From an uncultured Lachnospiraceae bacterium (GTDB lineage: Bacteria > Bacillota > Clostridia > Lachnospirales > Lachnospiraceae), in the NCBI GenBank assembly GCA_910578115.1, contig CAJTPO010000049.1, forward strand, positions 1 to 34,739: a DNA stretch of 34,739 bases, in the 5' to 3' direction. This document shows, in pieces, positions 1 through 6,770 of this stretch (position 1 is the stretch's first letter; each line of letters begins with the position of its first letter). Both the position numbers and the translations under genes were made by a program. Under the pieces are notes generated by a model. The model did not search any database and was not told the DNA's origin. It worked only from the letters and a program-made list of their open reading frames with translations.

Positions 1-55
1 CGTACAGTGGTGTGGGAGGTCGGCTGCTCAACTAATGGGTAGCCTCCTACCCGAT
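1..55 (+). mobile_element. 3' end of a group II intron (domain V 3' half and domain VI)
   Basis: The first bases read CGTACAGTGGTGTGGGAGG and the stretch closes with CCTCCTACCCGAT. This resembles the 3' strand of a bacterial group II intron domain V followed by a domain VI hairpin (GGGAGG near 13-18 against CCTCC near 43-47) and a terminal AT matching the AY 3' splice end. The reverse transcriptase and the rest of the intron would lie outside the window. The call rests on recalled motifs of the family. The exact boundary at 55 is inferred from the CCGAT ending. Confidence 0.6.
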
Positions 56-61
56 GCGCAG

Positions 62-172
62 GGGCGCACAGATGAATTGTTGCTTACGCAACGTGCGCCC
101 AGCGCGGTGAGTAGTGAGAAACTCTTCCCTGCTCGATTGAAACAATGTCACTAAGTTAAGTCGCCGTGTACC
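62..172 (+). other. Structured remnant, possibly a truncated second group II intron fragment
   Basis: GGGCGCAC (62-69) is perfectly complementary to GTGCGCCC (93-100), and inside it GTTGC (79-83) pairs with GCAAC (88-92), giving a bulged hairpin. From 150 to 172 the sequence ends in GTCGCCGTGTACC, which looks like the 5' half of a group II intron domain V, but no 3' half follows. One reading is a truncated intron copy downstream of the intron end at 1-55. Another is simply the exon of that intron. No protein is encoded. Confidence 0.3.
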
Positions 173-204
173 AATGATTAGTTGAATATAATTGCATGAA
201 GTAA

Positions 205-233
205 TTGACAAATAAACATTCATCAATTATGAT
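205..233 (+). promoter_or_regulatory. Strong sigma-A promoter candidate
   Basis: TTGACA at 205-210 is a full -35 match. After a 17-base spacer comes TATGAT at 228-233, matching five of six -10 positions. Transcription would start near 240. There is no gene for another 200 bases; the transcript would first meet the hairpins at 270-309. Confidence 0.6.
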
Positions 234-239
234 AAAAAC

Positions 240-309
240 ATACAAATACATCAGAGAAATTCTTAATAGTGTGCTTGTCGCACATTCCGACAGTTTCTGT
301 CAGATTTTT
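240..309 (+). ncRNA. Candidate short RNA or attenuated leader
   Basis: This lies directly downstream of the promoter at 205-233. It contains two small hairpins, TGTGC/GCACA (270-274 with 280-284) and GACAG/CTGTC (289-293 with 297-301, TTT loop), and the second is followed by AGATTTTT. The terminator stem is short, so read-through to the truncated gene at 443 is possible. I recognise no known RNA family. The alternative is a leader left behind after the 5' part of the downstream gene was lost. Confidence 0.35.
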
Positions 310-442
310 CTAATGATAACTTAACAGGGCAGGGACAGAAGGGTGTGCAGGTGCTTGGAGAAACGCGCAGAACAGGGAGCGGTGCAGGTGCACTGATACG
401 CGGTGCGGCTGATATCAGGCGGTTTGCCGGCAGATATATCAA

Positions 443-1015
443 ATGGGCCGGCAGCAGGAGAGTTCGCCGCAGTGCGTCGTTTTCTATAACGGTGAGAAGC
501 AGGCTCCGGAAGAGGAGGTCTTAAGGCTGTCGGATGCTTTTATCAACAGAAACAGGGAAGCAGATGTGGAATTGAAGGTGCGGATGATCAACATCAATTA
601 CGGGCATAACCGTGAACTGATGGACAGATGTCATGTGTTGGATGAATATGCACAATTCGTGGAGATATCCAGACAGTGTATGGCAGATGGTCTGGCAGTA
701 AAGGAAGCACTGGAACAGGCGATACAGTATTGCATGGAACATGGGATACTGTATGAGACATTGCGAGATTATCGGGCGGAGGTGTTGGGAATGTTGCTGG
801 AAGGGTTTGATGTGGACAAGTATGAGAGGACCATCCGACAGGAAGGGATGGAAGAGGGAATGAAACAGGGAATAAAACAAGGCCAGGCGCTTGGCGTGGA
901 ACGGTCTAACCATCTGGCCAGGATCCTGATCGAGCAGAACCGTGTGGAGGATTTAAAGCGGGCGGCTTTCGATCCGGCGTACCAGCAGGAACTCTTTCGA
1001 GAGTTTCATCTGTAG
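443..1015 (+). pseudogene. Truncated Rpn-family (recombination-promoting nuclease/putative transposase) protein, C-terminal part
   Basis: The 190-residue product resembles the C-terminal half of Rpn/PD-(D/E)XK transposase-like proteins that are numerous in Lachnospiraceae. It has VVFYNGE near residue 12, LRLSDAF near 26, LKVRMININYGHN near 44, then a helical tail ending in the EEGMKQGIKQG repeats common in this family. The N-terminal nuclease core that should precede VVFYNGE is absent, and I see no continuation in any frame between 172 and 443, so this is probably a decayed gene truncated at its 5' side. The ATG at 443 has no convincing ribosome-binding site. Intron remains upstream fit a rearranged locus. 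The function of this fragment is unknown. Confidence 0.6.
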
Positions 1016-1375
1016 CAGCTTTATGGATAGACTATGGCGATCGAAGGGGGAGCGGAGCACTTGGAGCGTAGCTTCGTCGGTAATTGTTCCAGCCGAAATG
1101 TTAGAAAGATACTTTCATTATTCTCCGGATATGGTATGCTGTTATAAGGAGTGCACATTTATTCCCACGAAGCAACGAGCCAGGCAGCCATGCCTGCATG
1201 GATATTTGGCGACTGCCGCGAGGGTCAAATACCCCGCAGCCTGCTGCGCTGGAATTTTGATGCCCCGTCAGCCTGCTGCGGGGGATTTGACTTTCCGGGA
1301 AGCATTTGCGTCGGGGCTGACAGGATGAGGTGTGCCATAAGGCGGCAGAAAACAGGAAGGGAGCGATAAGAAGCT
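1016..1375. other. Non-coding stretch with repeat-like segments
   Basis: Short reading frames here do not look like proteins. The stretch holds the dispersed repeat copy at 1158-1189, two similar GC-rich segments near 1232-1283 (each with CAGCCTGCTGCG), and a weak promoter candidate upstream of dapF: TTTCAT (1113-1118), 16 bases, TATGCT (1135-1140). The dapF ribosome-binding site is the GGGAGCG at about 1358-1364. Confidence 0.4.
1158..1189 (+). repeat. Dispersed repeat copy 1 (core GCAACGAGCCAGGC)
   Basis: This segment is nearly identical to 23650-23680: both read TTTATTCCC, then a CG-rich step, then AGCAACGAGCCAGGC and a GC-rich continuation. A shorter echo, GAGCCAGGCAACGAAGCC, lies at 23942-23959. 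The copies are intergenic and more than 22 kb apart, so this is a small dispersed element. Confidence 0.6.
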
Positions 1376-2272
1376 ATGAGATTTACGAAAATGCAGGGCT
1401 GTGGAAATGATTATATTTATATCAATGGTTTTACGGTGCAGATCGGGCAGGAAGAGAAGCCGGATCTGGTGCGGTGCATCAGTGACAGACATTTCGGTAT
1501 CGGCGGGGACGGGGCGATTTTTATCAATCCCTCAGAAGAGGCGGACTTTGAGATGGAGATGTATAATGCAGACGGCAGTCGGGCAGAGATGTGTGGAAAC
1601 GGAATCCGCTGTGTGGCGAAGTATGTCTATGATAAAGGCTTGACGGATAAAACTGACATAAGCATCATAAGCTGCGGGCAGATCAAATATTTGCAGCTTT
1701 TCTTAAAAGAAGGCAAAGTGGACAGTGTCAGAGTTAACATGGGAGCACCGGAACTTAGACCGGAACAGATCCCGGTTACGATGGAAGGAGCAGGCAGTGT
1801 GTCAGGGGATACTTCCGTAAGCGGCAGGAATGACGGTGGCGTGAATGGGAAAGAAAGCGTGATCGATGAACCGATCACTGTACAGGGGAAGGAATACAGA
1901 ATGACGTGTGTGTCGATGGGAAACCCGCACGCTGTTATTTTCATGGATGATGTGCCGGGGCTGAAGATTGAGCAGATCGGACCGGATTTTGAGAAGCATG
2001 AGCGATTCCCGAAGCGGACCAACACGGAATTCGTTAAGGTTCTGGACCGAAATACGGTGCAGATGCGTGTCTGGGAGCGGGGAACGGGAGAGACACTGGC
2101 CTGCGGTACGGGATGCTGCGCTACAGTAGTAGCCTGTATCTTAAATGGTTTGACGGATAACAAGGTTACTGTTAAACTATTAGGTGGCGAGATTGAGATC
2201 GAGTGGGACAGGGAAGCCAATCTGGTCTATATGACGGGGCCGGCCGTCACGGTATTTGAAGGAGAGATATGA
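1376..2272 (+). CDS. dapF: Diaminopimelate epimerase
   Basis: Interconverts LL- and meso-diaminopimelate in the cytoplasm, giving the precursor of lysine and of the peptidoglycan cross-link. The protein has the two-lobed DapF plan with both catalytic cysteines in their motifs: C73 in CGNGIRC and C243 in ACGTGCC. GCGNDY opens the first lobe and NPHAVIF the second. At 298 residues it is about 20 longer than usual. The excess is a Gly/Ser/Asn-rich insert at residues 139-163 between the lobes, probably a surface loop. dapL follows 159 bases downstream, so the two are consecutive pathway steps. The start follows GGGAGCG with 11 bases spacing. Confidence 0.95.
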   Translation: MRFTKMQGCGNDYIYINGFTVQIGQEEKPDLVRCISDRHFGIGGDGAIFINPSEEADFEMEMYNADGSRAEMCGNGIRCVAKYVYDKGLTDKTDISIISCGQIKYLQLFLKEGKVDSVRVNMGAPELRPEQIPVTMEGAGSVSGDTSVSGRNDGGVNGKESVIDEPITVQGKEYRMTCVSMGNPHAVIFMDDVPGLKIEQIGPDFEKHERFPKRTNTEFVKVLDRNTVQMRVWERGTGETLACGTGCCATVVACILNGLTDNKVTVKLLGGEIEIEWDREANLVYMTGPAVTVFEGEI

Positions 2273-2300
2273 TCCTGGCGGGAGCGATGTCGATACGCTG

Positions 2301-2348
2301 TTGTCCGGCAGCCGCTGTATTTTGAAACAGCGGCGGAAGACGGGACAA
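2301..2348 (+). other. Intergenic hairpin after dapF
   Basis: TTGTCC (2301-2306) can pair with GGACAA (2343-2348), and inside it CCGCTGT (2312-2318) pairs perfectly with ACAGCGG (2327-2333). There is no T-run after it, so it is not a typical intrinsic terminator. It may stabilise or process the dapF transcript. Confidence 0.4.
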
Positions 2349-2386
2349 ATGTCCGATGAAAATGGGCACATATTTAATAGGTCATG

Positions 2387-2417
2387 GTGAATATTGGGCG
2401 ATTCACAATAATATAAT
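2387..2417 (+). promoter_or_regulatory. Possible dapL promoter with inverted repeat
   Basis: TATAAT at 2412-2417 is a perfect -10 element, but there is no good -35 hexamer at the right distance. GTGAAT (2387-2392) and ATTCAC (2401-2406) form an inverted repeat over the place a -35 would be, as expected of an activator or repressor site. The idea rests on pattern alone. Confidence 0.35.
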
Positions 2418-2431
2418 ACAGGGAGGATACT

Positions 2432-3646
2432 ATGGTTAAAGTAAATGATAATTATTTGAAGTTACCCGGGAGCTATCTCTTTTCGATGATTGGCAGGAAG
2501 GTAAACGCCTATGCGGCGGCCAATCCGGATAAGAAGATCATCAGACTGGGTATTGGCGACGTGACACAGCCGCTTTCTCCGGCTGTGATCAGTGCGCTGC
2601 ACGGCGCGGTAGACGAGATGGCGGATGCGGCCACATTCCGCGGCTATGCTCCGGAGCTTGGCTATGAATTTTTAAGGACGGCGATTGCGGATAATGATTA
2701 TAAAGCCAGAGGCTGTCAGATCGAGGCGGATGAGATCTTCGTATCTGACGGAGCGAAGTGTGATTCCGGCAATATTCAGGAAATCTTCGCACTGGACAAT
2801 AAGATTGCGGTCTGTGATCCGGTCTATCCCGTCTATGTAGATACCAATGTGATGGCGGGCAGAACGGGCACTTACGATGCCGCTGCGGAGAGATGGAGTG
2901 ATGTGATCTACATGCCCTGTACGGCGGACAATGACTTTGCGCCGCAGCTTCCGAAAGAAGTGCCGGATCTGATCTATCTGTGTTTCCCCAACAATCCTAC
3001 CGGATCTACGATCAGTAAAGCGGGATTGCAGGAGTGGGTAGATTATGCCAATAAGAATGGCTCTGTTATCATTTACGATGCGGCCTATGAAGCTTATATT
3101 TCCGAGGCAGATGTACCGCACACGATCTATGAATGCGAAGGGGCCAGGAGCTGTGCCATCGAGCTGCGTTCCTTTTCCAAGAATGCGGGCTTTACCGGTG
3201 TGCGCCTGGGCTTTACCGTGATTCCTAAAGAACTGAAAGTGGGCGACGCATCATTGCATGCGCTGTGGGCGAGACGTCATGGTACCAAGTATAACGGTGC
3301 ACCCTACATCATTCAGAGAGCCGGTGAAGCTGTATACAGCGAAGCCGGTAAGCGGGAGACGAAAGAACTGGTGGCCTATTATATGAAGAATGCAGCTTAT
3401 ATCCTGGAAGGTTTGAGAGCTGCGGGATACAGTGTATCAGGTGGTGTGAATGCCCCTTATATCTGGCTGAAAGCACCGAATAATATGACCAGCTGGGAGT
3501 TTTTCGATTATCTGTTAGAAAAGGCCAACGTAGTCGGTACACCGGGATCGGGATTTGGGCCCAGCGGCGAGACATTCTTCCGGCTGACGGCGTTCGGAAG
3601 CTATGAGAATACGGTGGAGGCGGTTGACAGGATCAGGAAACTGTGA
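2432..3646 (+). CDS. dapL: LL-diaminopimelate aminotransferase
   Basis: PLP-dependent fold-type I aminotransferase that makes LL-diaminopimelate directly from tetrahydrodipicolinate and glutamate, bypassing the succinylated or acetylated intermediates. Visible signatures are PNNPTG at residues 186-191, YDAAYE at 215-220 and SFSKNAGFTGVRLG with the PLP-binding lysine K250. The length of 404 residues is normal for DapL. A strong GGGAGG ribosome-binding site precedes the ATG. Placement after dapF indicates a DapL-type meso-diaminopimelate pathway. No competing identity is likely; other class I aminotransferases lack this exact arrangement. Confidence 0.93.
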   Translation: MVKVNDNYLKLPGSYLFSMIGRKVNAYAAANPDKKIIRLGIGDVTQPLSPAVISALHGAVDEMADAATFRGYAPELGYEFLRTAIADNDYKARGCQIEADEIFVSDGAKCDSGNIQEIFALDNKIAVCDPVYPVYVDTNVMAGRTGTYDAAAERWSDVIYMPCTADNDFAPQLPKEVPDLIYLCFPNNPTGSTISKAGLQEWVDYANKNGSVIIYDAAYEAYISEADVPHTIYECEGARSCAIELRSFSKNAGFTGVRLGFTVIPKELKVGDASLHALWARRHGTKYNGAPYIIQRAGEAVYSEAGKRETKELVAYYMKNAAYILEGLRAAGYSVSGGVNAPYIWLKAPNNMTSWEFFDYLLEKANVVGTPGSGFGPSGETFFRLTAFGSYENTVEAVDRIRKL

Positions 3647-3688
3647 CAAATTGGTAACTGCAATTCTCGGAAGACGGCAGGAAATCGA

Positions 3689-3717
3689 TTGCAAAAACAG
3701 TCGTATTTTGCTAAAAT
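3689..3717 (+). promoter_or_regulatory. Sigma-A promoter for the DUF5684 gene
   Basis: TTGCAA (3689-3694), a 17-base spacer and TAAAAT (3712-3717) lie 42 bases before the start codon at 3759. The gene also has an AAGGAGG-like site near 3743-3749. Confidence 0.55.
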
Positions 3718-3758
3718 AGATAAATCAAAAACTTTATGTGTGAAGGAGGAAAAGAAGG

Positions 3759-4130
3759 ATGAATGGAACATATGCTCTTGCAACAGGAGTGATGGTCGTG
3801 TACATGATAGTCGTTCTCGTGGTAGCGGTCATCAGTCTGGTTGGCATGTGGAAGATCTTCGTCAAGGCCGGTAAGCCGGGCTGGGGTGCGATCATTCCCA
3901 TTTACAACACGTACTGCCTGTTTGAGATAAGCTTTGGGACGGGATGGCTGTTCCTGCTGTGTTTCGTGCCCTGTGTGAACGTGGTGATAACCATCATCAT
4001 GTGGATCAAGCTGGCGCAGGCGTTTGACAAGGGAGCCGGATATGGTATTGGATTGGTTTTCCTGCCGGTTGTATTCCTGCCCATGCTTGGATTTAGCGAT
4101 GCACAGTATATCGGGCCTGTGGGTAAGTAA
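3759..4130 (+). CDS. DUF5684-type small membrane protein
   Basis: The 123-residue protein has three hydrophobic segments, roughly residues 6-30, 55-80 and 95-110. Between the first two sits the hallmark KAGKPGWGAIIPIYNTY, followed by the repeated-style WLFLLCFVPCVNVV. This matches the DUF5684 family of integral membrane proteins, often found near or fused to signal peptidase-like proteins in Clostridia. Its function is unknown. It has its own promoter and is followed by a strong terminator, so it is a single-gene unit between the dap genes and the T-box operon. Confidence 0.75.
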   Translation: MNGTYALATGVMVVYMIVVLVVAVISLVGMWKIFVKAGKPGWGAIIPIYNTYCLFEISFGTGWLFLLCFVPCVNVVITIIMWIKLAQAFDKGAGYGIGLVFLPVVFLPMLGFSDAQYIGPVGK

Positions 4131-4163
4131 GACGGACAGCATGGAAGACTTTTGAAATGCACG

Positions 4164-4206
4164 AACAGCCTTTGTATTTTTTTAATACAAAGGTTGTTTT
4201 TTTATT
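4164..4206 (+). terminator. Intrinsic terminator after the DUF5684 gene
   Basis: The arm CCTTTGTATT (4169-4178) pairs with AATACAAAGG (4184-4193), and the stem is followed by a long T-run from about 4194. It separates the DUF5684 gene from the T-box operon. Confidence 0.85.
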
Positions 4207-4207
4207 T

Positions 4208-4236
4208 TTGTTGTGATATATATTTATTATTATATT
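4208..4236 (+). promoter_or_regulatory. Probable promoter of the T-box operon
   Basis: TTGTTG (4208-4213), a 17-base spacer and TATATT (4231-4236) place the start near 4243, just ahead of the first T-box helix. The -35 is weak (three of six). The surrounding sequence is very AT-rich, so other registers are possible. Confidence 0.4.
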
Positions 4237-4242
4237 TTCGAA

Positions 4243-4590
4243 ATGCGGTGAAGGAGACTCACCCGGCGGGAAGCGACAGGAATACGGCGTCACCGACTGA
4301 GAGCGCTGTTTGTGAAAGGCTGGGAACGGGAACACTCCGGAGCAGATTATCTGAATTGTATCACTGCAGGGTCATTACAGAGTGGTTTTATGATATCTGG
4401 CATGGCGTAGCGGTAGATGGCAGGAAGATACATTAGGGTAATACGTTGCACGCGTTAAGTGTCAAGAGTGGGTAAGGCGAAGAAGCACCTTGTTGGAGGT
4501 GTCGGCTTATCAATGCGGGTGGTACCGCGGATACTACAACTATCCGTCCCGGAATGCAGAGATGTGTTCCGGGACTTTCTTTTTGTCTTC
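4243..4590 (+). promoter_or_regulatory. T-box riboswitch controlling aspS-gatCAB, with overlapping Glu/Asn specifier
   Basis: The T-box motif GGGTGGTACCGCGG is exact at 4517-4530. Just after it a terminator stem, GTCCCGGAA (4546-4554) with TTCCGGGAC (4567-4575), ends in TTTCTTTTT, and the competing antiterminator uses GGATA/TATCC around 4529-4545. Stem I carries the AGAG element near 4300 and a GTGAAAGGCTG apical loop near 4312. The presumed specifier is GAAC at 4330-4333, before ACTCC, in the same position relative to the lower helix as in other T-boxes. It can be read as AAC (Asn) or, one base earlier, GAA (Glu). A two-codon T-box of this kind is established for the Clostridium acetobutylicum gatCAB operon. 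Uncharged tRNA should allow read-through into aspS. Confidence 0.88.
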
Positions 4591-4625
4591 CGGAGCACGG
4601 CAGTCAGCGAAAGGAGACCAGAACA

Positions 4626-6377
4626 ATGACAATCAGAAACATCTACAGAGACGTAACCTTACAACAGATCAGTGAGTCCGATGTCGGCCGGGAAATCCGG
4701 GTGGCGGGCTGGATCGAAAACATCAGGGATCATGGCGGCGTATCCTTTGTGGATCTGCGTGACATGTACGGTGTGCTGCAGATCGTGATGCGTGACACGA
4801 CGCTGCTGGACGGCCTGAGCCGGGAGATGAGTATATCCGTGAAAGGGTTGGTCGAGCACAGGGACGAGGAAACATACAACCCCAGGATTCCCACCGGCAC
4901 CATCGAGCTGGAAGCTCATGAGGTGAAAGTGCTGGGCAGGGTTTACCAGCCGCTTCCCTTTGAGATCATGACTTCCCGGGAGACCAGGGAGGAGGTACGG
5001 TTGAAATACCGCTATCTGGATCTGCGCAACCAGAAGGTGAAGGACAGTATTATTTTCCGCTCCGAAGTAATCGCCTTCCTGCGTGAAAAGATGACACAGA
5101 TGGGATTTCTGGAGATTCAGACGCCGATCCTGTGCGCTTCGTCACCGGAGGGGGCAAGAGATTATATCGTGCCTTCCCGGAAATATAAAGGAAAATTTTA
5201 CGCATTGCCGCAGGCTCCGCAGCAGTATAAGCAGCTGCTGATGGTGTCAGGATTCGATAAATATTTTCAGATCGCTCCCTGTTTCCGGGATGAGGATGCC
5301 AGGGCGGACCGTTCACCGGGAGAGTTCTACCAGCTGGATTTCGAGATGAGTTTTGCCACGCAGGAGGATGTATTCCGTGTGGGCGAGGAAGTGTTGTCCG
5401 CGGTTTTCGGCAAATTTGCGCCGGAAGGATACAGGGTGACACAGGCGCCTTATCCCGTGTTCAGTTACCGGCAGGCAATGCTTCAATTTGGCACCGATAA
5501 GCCGGATCTCAGGAATCCGCTGCGCATCATCGATCTGACGGCATTTTTCCAGGGGTGTGCGTTCAAACCTTTCCATGGAAGAACAGTCCGGGCAATCCGG
5601 GTACATGGGCAGATGTCCAAAGGATTCCATGAGAAGCTGCTGCGATTCGCCATGGATCTGGGCATGGGCGGTCTGGGCTATCTGGAAGTGGCGGAAGATT
5701 TAAGCTACAAGGGGCCGATCGACAAGTTCATTCCCGAAGAAAAGAAGGAGGAGCTGGCAGCGCTGGCAGGACTCGGCGCGGGAGATACGATCTTCTTTAT
5801 CGCGGACAGAGAAGAGCGGGCAGCCTTTTATGCGGGACAGATCCGTGCGGAGCTTGGGCAGAAGCTGGAGCTGATTGAGCAAAAAGCGTATCGGTTTTGC
5901 TATGTAAACGACTTTCCGATGTTTGAACGGGATCCGGATACGAAGCGGATTTGTTTTACCCACAACCCTTTTTCCATGCCACAGGGCGGATTGGAAGCGC
6001 TTACGACGAAGGATCCGTTGGAGGTGATGGCTTACCAGTATGATATCGTGTGTAACGGTGTGGAGCTGTCTTCGGGAGCGGTCAGAAACCATGATCTGGA
6101 TGTGATGGAGAAGGCTTTTGAGATTGCGGGATACGATAAAGAGATGCTGCAAAGTAAATTTGGCGCATTATACAGTGCGTTTCAGTTCGGTGCGCCGCCG
6201 CATGCGGGTATGGCTCCCGGGGTGGACAGGATGATTATGCTGCTGAGGGAGGAGGAGAACATCAGGGAGGTGATCGCTTTTCCCATGAGCGGATCAGCAC
6301 AGGATTTGATGTGCGGCGCGCCAAATGATGTGACGGAGCAGCAGCTGCGGGAAGTGCACATCAAGGTCCGGGCGTAG
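4626..6377 (+). CDS. aspS: Aspartate--tRNA ligase, probably non-discriminating (Asp/Asn)
   Basis: Class II synthetase of bacterial type, 583 residues. It has an N-terminal OB anticodon-binding domain, the RYLDLRN and SSPEGARDY catalytic segments, FRDEDARADRSPGEF, an inserted GAD domain, and the motif 3 segment GAPPHAGMAPGVDRM. In the anticodon-binding domain, IRDHGGVSF carries H36, equivalent to the histidine that relaxes tRNA choice in non-discriminating AspRS such as the Pseudomonas enzyme. It should therefore load Asp on both tRNA-Asp and tRNA-Asn, the latter being amidated by GatCAB encoded next to it. The start is 4626, after AAAGGAG; an upstream in-frame ATG at 4554 lies inside the T-box terminator and is rejected. 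A second aspS lies at 13880. Confidence 0.93.
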   Translation: MTIRNIYRDVTLQQISESDVGREIRVAGWIENIRDHGGVSFVDLRDMYGVLQIVMRDTTLLDGLSREMSISVKGLVEHRDEETYNPRIPTGTIELEAHEVKVLGRVYQPLPFEIMTSRETREEVRLKYRYLDLRNQKVKDSIIFRSEVIAFLREKMTQMGFLEIQTPILCASSPEGARDYIVPSRKYKGKFYALPQAPQQYKQLLMVSGFDKYFQIAPCFRDEDARADRSPGEFYQLDFEMSFATQEDVFRVGEEVLSAVFGKFAPEGYRVTQAPYPVFSYRQAMLQFGTDKPDLRNPLRIIDLTAFFQGCAFKPFHGRTVRAIRVHGQMSKGFHEKLLRFAMDLGMGGLGYLEVAEDLSYKGPIDKFIPEEKKEELAALAGLGAGDTIFFIADREERAAFYAGQIRAELGQKLELIEQKAYRFCYVNDFPMFERDPDTKRICFTHNPFSMPQGGLEALTTKDPLEVMAYQYDIVCNGVELSSGAVRNHDLDVMEKAFEIAGYDKEMLQSKFGALYSAFQFGAPPHAGMAPGVDRMIMLLREEENIREVIAFPMSGSAQDLMCGAPNDVTEQQLREVHIKVRA

Positions 6378-6455
6378 GAGATGCCGATGCAGATGGGACT
6401 CGGTGCAGCATGAAAAGCGCAGATGCAGTGGAAAAGAGCAGGAGGAGCTGAGACA

Positions 6456-6749
6456 ATGGCAAATATTATAAGTGATGAAACGATAGCGCATGTGGGAATT
6501 TTGGCACAGCTGGAACTCTCGGAGGAAGAACGGGAGCAGGCCAGGGCGGATATGAGCAGGATGCTTGCCTGTATCGATAAGATGGGCGAGCTGGATACCA
6601 CCGGCGTTGAGCCGATGTCCCATGTTTTTCCGGTACAGAACGTATTTCGGGAGGATGTGGTGACGAATGGAGATATGAGAGAGCAGATGCTCTTGAATGC
6701 GCCGGAAGAGAAGGACGGGATGTTTGTGGCGCCGAGAACGTTCGAGTAG
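6456..6749 (+). CDS. gatC: Asp/Glu-tRNA amidotransferase subunit C
   Basis: The small subunit wraps around and stabilises GatA in the GatCAB complex. The 97-residue product shows the family pattern: ISDETIAHVGILAQLELSEEE at the start, a KMGELDTTGVEPMSHVFP middle, and the NAPEEKDGMFVAPRTFE end. The start chosen is the ATG at 6456 behind AGGAGG. The in-frame ATG at 6423 would add eleven residues without a ribosome-binding site. It lies 78 bases after aspS and 21 before gatA, so it is one operon. Confidence 0.93.
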   Translation: MANIISDETIAHVGILAQLELSEEEREQARADMSRMLACIDKMGELDTTGVEPMSHVFPVQNVFREDVVTNGDMREQMLLNAPEEKDGMFVAPRTFE

Positions 6750-6770
6750 AGAGAAAGGAGGCTGACGGAT

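Noticed and set aside
1023..1369. Two short plus-strand frames before dapF
   Set aside because: Composition is unlike protein, they overlap each other and the dispersed repeat, and there is no ribosome-binding site.
4490..4675. Short plus-strand frame across the T-box
   Set aside because: It lies over the T-box motif, terminator and the aspS start, so it is leader RNA.
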